Below are positions 31,844-35,846 of a stretch of DNA of 35,846 nt, piece after piece. The notes below the pieces were generated by a model. The model was not told where the DNA came from and did no database searches. It saw nothing but the letters and a program-made list of their open reading frames with translations. Made by a program: the position numbers and the translations under genes. This DNA is from Actinomycetota bacterium (GTDB lineage Bacteria; Actinomycetota; Geothermincolia; Geothermincolales; RBG-13-55-18): contig JBFLWJ010000029.1 of assembly GCA_040757835.1 (NCBI GenBank), positions 1 through 35,846 on the forward strand, in the 5' to 3' direction. The stretch's first letter is position 1. Each line of letters begins with the position of its first letter.

Positions 31844-33079
31844 ATGCAAAGGACAGGAGAAGACAGAAGATACCTGGTCATAGTGAACCCCGTTTCCCGT
31901 GGCGGCAAGGCGCAGGAAGAGGGCATCTGGCTGCTCAACCGCCTGAAGAAGGCGGGGGTGGACTACGAGTTCCTGTTCACGGAGAGGGCGGGACATGCCG
32001 AGGAGATGGTGGTGAAATGGGCCGAGGATTTCGACGTGGTGGTCTCCGTCTCGGGTGACGGCACCACCAATGAGATCATCAACGGCATCATGAAGGTCCC
32101 CTGGGCGGAGCTGAAGCTGGCCATGTTCCCCGCGGGAACGGCCGACGATTTCGCCTGCAACATGGGTTACAACCGCAAAGACAAGGAACAGGCCTTGCGG
32201 ACCATCCTGGGCGACTCCTGCCGCACCATCGACCTCATCCGCTACGACGACCGCTATGCCGCGGTGACCTGGGGGTTAGGGGTGGATTCCGAGATCGCCG
32301 ACGGCGCGTACAAGTGGAAGAGGTTCCGCATCCCCGCCTATTTCTACAGTGGGCTGCGCAAGTGCTTCTTCGAGGAGCGCAAGAAATACCATGTCCGCTT
32401 CGATTACGAGGGGCAGACCTTCGAAGGCAACGTGCTCATCTCCATCCTCTGCAACGCGCCGGTCTTCGGCCGCTATATCAGGATAAACCCCAACGCCAGG
32501 ATGAACGACGGCCTGCTGGACCTCACCGTGGGCAGGGAGATGCCCAACCTCTACGGGCTCGTCCTCTTCGGCTTCGCCTGCATGGGCGGAAGGCACGGCT
32601 TCTCCAGTCTGGTCTCATATCACCAGGTGCGCGAGATGCGCGTCGAGTGCAAGTCCGACACCTACGCCCAGATCGACGGGGAGGTCTTCAAGTTCGAGGC
32701 GGGCAAGATCATCAACCTGTCGATGGTACCCCAGGCCCTCAAGGTCCTTGTGCCGGCGGAGTCCCTGAACGACAAGCGGCTGCCCTTCGTGCAACGCGAG
32801 GAACCGCCGGAACCGGTGCAACTGCGCCTCATACCGCGGCGGGAGGGAGTGGCGGAGGAGCTGGAGGAACTCTCCCGCAGGATCAAGGCCAGGGTGGAAC
32901 AGGCGCTGGAGGTGAGGCATAGAAAGCCCGGCTTGGGGGTGGTCAGGAACGGAGGGGAGTCGGGCCGGCAGATAGCCCTCTTCGGCCCTGAACACGAGGA
33001 AGAGCGCAGTGCACGCCGCGCCGCCAAGCGCATGAAAAAAGAGATGCAGAAGATGGCAAAAAGAGGCAACGCGGCATAA
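31844..33079 (+). CDS. Diacylglycerol kinase/YegS-BmrU family lipid kinase
   Basis: 411 residues. The DAGK catalytic core has YLVIVNPVSRGGKAQE, VVSVSGDGTTNEIINGIM, and FPAGTADDFACNMG, the nucleotide-binding and lipid-kinase motifs, followed by a LDLTVGRE-containing beta domain with the AQIDGEVFKFEAG segment typical of YegS. Likely substrates are diacylglycerol or another membrane lipid alcohol. About 110 residues beyond the usual end form a charged helical tail (EELEELSRRIKARVEQAL, RRAAKRMKKEMQKMAKRG), which is uncommon. ATG 31844 has GGGGG 7 nt upstream; ATG 31838 is too close to it. Confidence 0.87.
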   Translation: MQRTGEDRRYLVIVNPVSRGGKAQEEGIWLLNRLKKAGVDYEFLFTERAGHAEEMVVKWAEDFDVVVSVSGDGTTNEIINGIMKVPWAELKLAMFPAGTADDFACNMGYNRKDKEQALRTILGDSCRTIDLIRYDDRYAAVTWGLGVDSEIADGAYKWKRFRIPAYFYSGLRKCFFEERKKYHVRFDYEGQTFEGNVLISILCNAPVFGRYIRINPNARMNDGLLDLTVGREMPNLYGLVLFGFACMGGRHGFSSLVSYHQVREMRVECKSDTYAQIDGEVFKFEAGKIINLSMVPQALKVLVPAESLNDKRLPFVQREEPPEPVQLRLIPRREGVAEELEELSRRIKARVEQALEVRHRKPGLGVVRNGGESGRQIALFGPEHEEERSARRAAKRMKKEMQKMAKRGNAA

Positions 33080-33131
33080 ATATGGATATGATTTATATCA
33101 GCCTTTAATTAAACGCGGGTGTACGTTTTGC

Positions 33132-33160
33132 TTGACACTGTCAAAATAGTCTGTTAGTTT
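33132..33160 (+). promoter_or_regulatory. Candidate promoter upstream of structured RNA region
   Basis: TTGACA (33132-33137) is a perfect -35. Seventeen bp later is only a weak -10 (TAGTTT, 33155-33160). If active, it would start a transcript running through the hairpins at 33201-33377. Confidence 0.4.
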
Positions 33161-33200
33161 CAAGACAACGGGTGGGACGAATAGCTAGTAGAAAATCTAT

Positions 33201-33226
33201 CGGCCCATCCGGGGCTGAATTTTTTT
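33201..33226 (+). terminator. Intrinsic terminator
   Basis: CGGCCC-ATCCG-GGGCTG forms a 6-bp stem (one G-T pair), followed by AA and seven Ts. It could end the lipid-kinase transcript, 122 bp past its stop, or act as a conditional terminator in a leader starting near 33167. Confidence 0.65.
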
Positions 33227-33247
33227 GGACATTGAAAAAAGCCCTAC

Positions 33248-33377
33248 GCTATAAGCTGCCGGCCAACCCCATATGCCCTATAGCATGAGATGGAATCAGC
33301 ACATTCCACCCCCTGAAATAGCCCTATCCGCCGGTGGCTTATAGCTCCCCTTTAAGGAGGCGCTGCGGCGCCTCCTT
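33248..33377 (+). ncRNA. Candidate structured non-coding RNA ending in a perfect terminator
   Basis: A 16-nt arm at 33248-33263 pairs fully with 33330-33345 (14 Watson-Crick and two tandem G-U pairs). Enclosed are two hairpins, ATGC-6-GCAT (33273-33286) and TGGAAT-6-ATTCCA (33291-33308), separated by C-rich single strands. Eight nt after the closing stem, AAGGAGGCGC-TGCG-GCGCCTCCTT (33354-33377) forms a flawless 10-bp terminator followed by CCTTTGTGT. No ORF fits. The plan of closing stem, multiloop and terminator is that of a small RNA or riboswitch aptamer, yet no gene follows on this strand, so an sRNA is likelier. Strand is inferred from the terminator tail. It does not match a class I can name. 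Confidence 0.5.
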
Positions 33378-33446
33378 CCTTTGTGTCAGGCCTCGTTTTT
33401 TGGATACCGCGGTATGTAAATATGAAAACCAAGATAGAAACGGCCT

Positions 33447-33513
33447 CTATGCAGGTCTTTTACTGCATACTCCTTGCGCCTTGCATCTAAAAAACAAGAC
33501 CCCTATACATCCA
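33447..33513. repeat. Degenerate REP-like hairpin
   Basis: CAGGTCTT near the left (33452-33459) and, on the minus strand, GGGGTCTTGTTTTTTAGATGC near the right resemble the palindromic repeats at 22340-22424 and 35639-35750 but are eroded. CTATGCAGGTCTTT (33447-33460) is exactly repeated at 27212-27225. Confidence 0.4.
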
Positions 33514-33529
33514 TGGTGGCGGCTGTTAG

Positions 33530-34333
33530 TCAACCTCTGGGGCTGACGTCGAGGGCCCTTTCGACCAGCTCGGGGAGCATGAGCACCTCGGTGCCGCCGC
33601 CGGGCGGCAGGCTCGCTATTGCCTGTCCGTAGCAGCCGCTGCAGATCGTGACCAGGGTTCCGGTGGTGATGCTCCGCGCGATATGGGCGGCACCTTCCGG
33701 CTTATAACAGCACTGGGGGGCGTCGATGCGGTTTATCTCCAGGCCATCCAGGCGGGAGAAGACCTCCTCGGTCGAGTCCAGGTCCATGGGCACCGGGGAG
33801 AACCTGCGGTGCAGCCGGTAGCAACCGGCATAATAGTCGATATCTTCCCTGCAGCTCAAGTCGCCCATGGCCTCGGCGATGGCCTGGGGATAGAAGACGA
33901 TGTCCTCTTTGGGGAAGGCGTGCTTGTATATGGGGTAGCAGGGAGAGCAGACGATGACCAGGCGCCTCGCTCCTAGCTCCTTGGCGGCGAGCATGTTGAG
34001 GGACACGAACTCCTTGGAGAGCTCGCGGCAGCCCGCGATAGCTTCGTCATCACGTGCCTTGATGGCCGGGCGGTAGAGGTAATTACCGCAACAGTACTCG
34101 CGCGAAAGAAAGGTGAAAGAGAAGCCCCCCCGCTCGAGCACGCGGGATAGTGACGATAGGATATGGGGCAGGAGATAGATGATCTGGCACCCCGAGATGA
34201 TGACGTTCTCCGCCTCGCGATCACAGGGCAGCCCGTGCTTCTCCAAGACCTCGCTGCGGGGGGGAAGGCCCGCGGCGGTATTCCCGGTCTCGCGGATCGT
34301 CGCCACCATGCCCTCGTCGATAAGCGGATACAT
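33530..34333 (-). CDS. HdrB-like protein with two CCG iron-sulfur domains
   Basis: 267 residues. Two cysteine-rich CCG units are visible: Cys (SGCQ), CCG (YCCGNY) and CSPC in the first half, then YYAGC, QCCYK and CSGC in the second, matching the C-x(~35)-CC-x(~35)-CxxC pattern of heterodisulfide reductase subunit B and related oxidoreductases. These bind a noncubane 4Fe-4S cluster at a thiol/disulfide site. No HdrA, HdrC or flavin partner is adjacent. ATG 34333 has GGGGGTGG upstream; a longer reading begins without one. A minus-strand TATAAT lies at 34375-34380. It shares direction with the radical SAM gene 162 bp upstream. Confidence 0.8.
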   Translation of the reverse strand: MYPLIDEGMVATIRETGNTAAGLPPRSEVLEKHGLPCDREAENVIISGCQIIYLLPHILSSLSRVLERGGFSFTFLSREYCCGNYLYRPAIKARDDEAIAGCRELSKEFVSLNMLAAKELGARRLVIVCSPCYPIYKHAFPKEDIVFYPQAIAEAMGDLSCREDIDYYAGCYRLHRRFSPVPMDLDSTEEVFSRLDGLEINRIDAPQCCYKPEGAAHIARSITTGTLVTICSGCYGQAIASLPPGGGTEVLMLPELVERALDVSPRG

Positions 34334-34495
34334 TTGCCACCCCCATGTCAGGCTGTTTCTTCCCGGCACCTACGATTATAGGACCTTTTGCCACTCGCTA
34401 GGGCGCGAAGGTCGCTCCGTGGCCGTCACCGGCGTCCATGCCCGGCGCGAGCGGCGGAGCCTGGACCCCATACAGGCCATGCGCTCCCGGCGAGT

Positions 34496-35620
34496 TTAAG
34501 CGGGACGGTGGCGCGTGCGCGGCTGTTTGAGCGAGGAAGGCCGGTAGGGCTGGGGAGAGGCGAGTTCCGGCCTCCCGCAGGGAGGGTCCGATAAGTCCGC
34601 ACAGCTTACGTGGCAATTTGCGGTGCAGCCGGGCACGGGCTCTAACCGCCGCGGTCCCACGCGTCGGGAGAAGGGCATGGGGAAGGCCTCGCAATGTGGC
34701 AGCCCCGGGGTATCCGCTTCTTCCGCCTCCAGTTCCTGGCATACCGTGTAGGTCATACCGTGTTTGGCCGCCGCCGCGCGCATGCGGCGGTGGAACCCCA
34801 GGCGCGCCCCATGTGCCAGCATGTAGCCGCTGGAGGTGCAGGAGCGGTCGAAGGCGTAGTCGTTTTCGAGCGCGGGGCCTCGCACTCCAGGGAGCCCCTT
34901 GGCCAGCTCCATTAGGGACCTGAGGGTGGCTGCCGTGAAGCGCCCCGTGGAGCTGACCACGTGCTTCGCTCCGGCGGCGGCACAGTCCGCCAGCACGTCC
35001 GCCGCCCTGCCCGTCCAACCTTCTCCGTAGAGGCCTTGCCACAGCGGCGGGATGACCGGGTCGAAGCGCACCTGGGCAGGCAGGCCCAGGGAGGACGCCC
35101 AGCGCAGCGCGTCCAGCCTTCTCTCGTAGGGGGGCGCGCCGGGTGACAGCAGGCCCAGGACCTCCGGCGGCCCCTCGATGGTCACGGCCAGGAAGAACCT
35201 GCCCCCACCAGGGAAGCCCGCAATGCCGGAGAGGAAGGAGGGGTCGCCCTTGGTGATGACGTGGAAGCTCACCCCCCACTCGACCAGGATGCTCACGAGT
35301 TCCTTCACCACATCCCGCAGCTCGGGGACGTCCTGGCAGGGGTCGGTGATGTTGGATATGGATATGGGCGGACAGAGCCACAGCCCCTCAAGCTCCTTCT
35401 CGACCATCCGTGCCAGGTTGGAATATACCACCATCCCACCTTCCTGGCCGCGCGAATATACGGCGTCCCTGGCGTAGCAGTATAGGCAGTCGTGCCGGCA
35501 GTTGCCTATGCCCGGAGGGGTCACGTTGATGATCCACTTGTGGTAGCATTTGCGCCTCTCCCCCCGGTACGGGAAGTCATGCAGGGTGGGCGAATGGCGG
35601 TCGCGCAAGGTAATCTCCAT
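34496..35620 (-). CDS. SplB-like radical SAM protein with extra C-terminal Cys cluster
   Basis: About 374 residues. The radical SAM motif is Cys41-x3-Cys45-x2-Cys48 (CRHDCLYCYA), followed by SISNITDPCQDVPELRD, WGVSFHVITKGDPSF and FFLAVTIEGPPE, as in spore photoproduct lyase-related proteins of unknown substrate. Near the C-terminus a second cluster, Cys332, 336, 340 and 348 (GCTANCHVSCADL, PPCG), is not part of the SplB core and may hold an auxiliary cluster. The start is uncertain: GGAGGT directly abuts ATG 35620, and TTG 35611 has GGAG at better spacing. A REP-like repeat overlaps the region just upstream. Confidence 0.75.
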   Translation of the reverse strand: MEITLRDRHSPTLHDFPYRGERRKCYHKWIINVTPPGIGNCRHDCLYCYARDAVYSRGQEGGMVVYSNLARMVEKELEGLWLCPPISISNITDPCQDVPELRDVVKELVSILVEWGVSFHVITKGDPSFLSGIAGFPGGGRFFLAVTIEGPPEVLGLLSPGAPPYERRLDALRWASSLGLPAQVRFDPVIPPLWQGLYGEGWTGRAADVLADCAAAGAKHVVSSTGRFTAATLRSLMELAKGLPGVRGPALENDYAFDRSCTSSGYMLAHGARLGFHRRMRAAAAKHGMTYTVCQELEAEEADTPGLPHCEAFPMPFSRRVGPRRLEPVPGCTANCHVSCADLSDPPCGRPELASPQPYRPSSLKQPRTRHRPA

Positions 35621-35638
35621 ACCTCCATGATAATCCAA

Positions 35639-35750
35639 GGGGTCAGGTCTTGTTTCTTGGATATGGAGGGCTCACGTCCTTGCAGGTAAAAGGGGATAAA
35701 AAAAGCCATACATACCAGAGTATCCAAGATCCAAGACCTGGAATGATAAA
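35639..35750. repeat. Palindromic REP/REPIN-like repeat, copy 2
   Basis: The left arm starts GGGGTCAGGTCTTGTTTCTT (35639-35658). The right arm at 35729-35750, read on the minus strand, gives CCAGGTCTTGGATCTTGGATA, pairing in two blocks (AGGTCTTG and CTTGGATA). Bases 35640-35659 are identical to the minus strand of 22405-22424. The interior holds an A-run (AAAAAAA, 35698-35704). Confidence 0.68.
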
Positions 35751-35754
35751 GAAC

Positions 35755-35829
35755 GGACGCCTCCGAACAATTAGGTGACAAACCAAACATGCCGGTTGAA
35801 AGGGCCGGCACGACCGAAAGGAGGCGTCC
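35755..35829 (+). promoter_or_regulatory. Structured leader that would mask the ribosome site of the last gene
   Basis: GGACGCCTCC (35755-35764) pairs perfectly over 10 bp with GGAGGCGTCC (35820-35829), which contains the GGAGG ribosome site of the following ATG. Inside the loop TGCCGG (35790-35795) pairs with CCGGCA (35805-35810). Such a fold would limit translation initiation, as in many IS transposase leaders. Confidence 0.6.
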
Positions 35830-35830
35830 C

Positions 35831-35846
35831 ATGAGTAGAGTGTACA
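35831..35846 (+). CDS. Start of a gene cut by the window end (possibly an IS110-type transposase)
   Basis: Only ATG AGT AGA GTG TAC is present (MSRVY), behind GGAGG with 6-nt spacing, so a true start is likely. The opening resembles IS110-family transposases (MS-VYVGIDVSK type), and the structured AT-rich non-coding region beside a REP-like palindrome suits such an element, but five codons cannot settle identity. Confidence 0.35.

Noticed and set aside
33165..33200. Possible cyclic-di-GMP (GEMM) riboswitch because of GGTGGGACGAATAGC
   Set aside because: Only the GGGACG piece resembles the consensus; the required upstream GGCAAA segment and receptor are missing, and no target gene follows.
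33248..33345. Structured block as a MITE rather than an RNA
   Set aside because: No flanking target-site duplication is visible, and the internal hairpins plus terminator fit an RNA better. A genome copy count could still reverse this.
1..35846. CRISPR arrays, rRNA genes or an origin of replication
   Set aside because: No regularly spaced direct repeats, no rRNA-like sequence, and no DnaA-box cluster or dnaA/dnaN genes were seen.

Overview
The window is about 35.8 kb of GC-rich, gene-dense bacterial chromosome, probably from an uncultivated anaerobic actinobacterium. A DUF5318 protein (a family I know mainly from Actinobacteria), frequent GTG and TTG starts with strong GGAGG-type ribosome sites, and the gene content point that way. 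Anaerobic, acetogen-like metabolism is suggested by a CooC-type nickel ATPase, a CooT-type nickel protein, both halves of an NfnAB-like electron-bifurcating transhydrogenase, a bifunctional FBP aldolase/phosphatase, HdrB-like and radical-SAM iron-sulfur proteins, and 2-hydroxyacyl-CoA dehydratase-activase relatives. No CODH/ACS gene lies in the window, so the pathway is inferred.

Layout. 1-1417 (minus): a degenerate M28 peptidase-like lipoprotein and a GerMN protein. 1814-3903 (plus): two overlapping DUF2229-type Fe-S proteins. 3905-5746: a 1.8-kb lower-GC island next to tRNA-Ala(TGC), bounded by a 50-bp perfect copy of the 3' half of that tRNA. It carries a TcmP gene (split by one extra base) and a three-Cys-motif Gp37/Gp68 (DUF5131) gene, and no integrase. 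6114-8930 (plus): a polysaccharide deacetylase and a DUF4015 glycosidase-like protein. 9221-11953 (minus): a Ca2+-type P-ATPase. 12168-13289 (plus): FBP aldolase/phosphatase with a clear promoter and terminator. 13784-15653 (minus): a PRC-barrel protein and an atypical NRAMP transporter. 15815-16977: divergent 5-formyl-THF cyclo-ligase and phosphodiesterase. 17038-19522 (minus): lipoproteins and zinc-ribbon proteins. 19731-21149 (minus): GltA/NfnB-like flavoprotein. 21379-22329 (plus): DUF4349 lipoprotein. 22590-23825 (minus): CooT, DUF5318, histidine phosphatase. 24061-24519 (minus): a helical RsbRD_N-like protein. 24712-27147 (minus): a moaA-moaC-MOSC-mogA molybdenum-cofactor operon. 27995-30742 (minus): cooC, an NfnA-like subunit and glycerate kinase. 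30853-31615 (minus): CBS-pair protein and a 43-residue protein. 31844-33079 (plus): diacylglycerol-kinase-like protein. 33530-35620 (minus): an HdrB-like CCG protein and an SplB-like radical SAM protein. The window ends at the first codons of a new plus-strand gene behind a structured leader.

The most unusual material is not ordinary metabolism. It comprises the integrase-less tRNA-flanked TcmP/DUF5131 island, a candidate structured RNA at 33248-33377 (16-bp closing stem, two internal hairpins, perfect terminator), a dispersed palindromic repeat sharing an exact 20-mer between 22405-22424 and 35640-35659, and a 10-bp stem that would mask the ribosome site of the last gene. All functional statements come from motifs and context read by eye; no database search was run.
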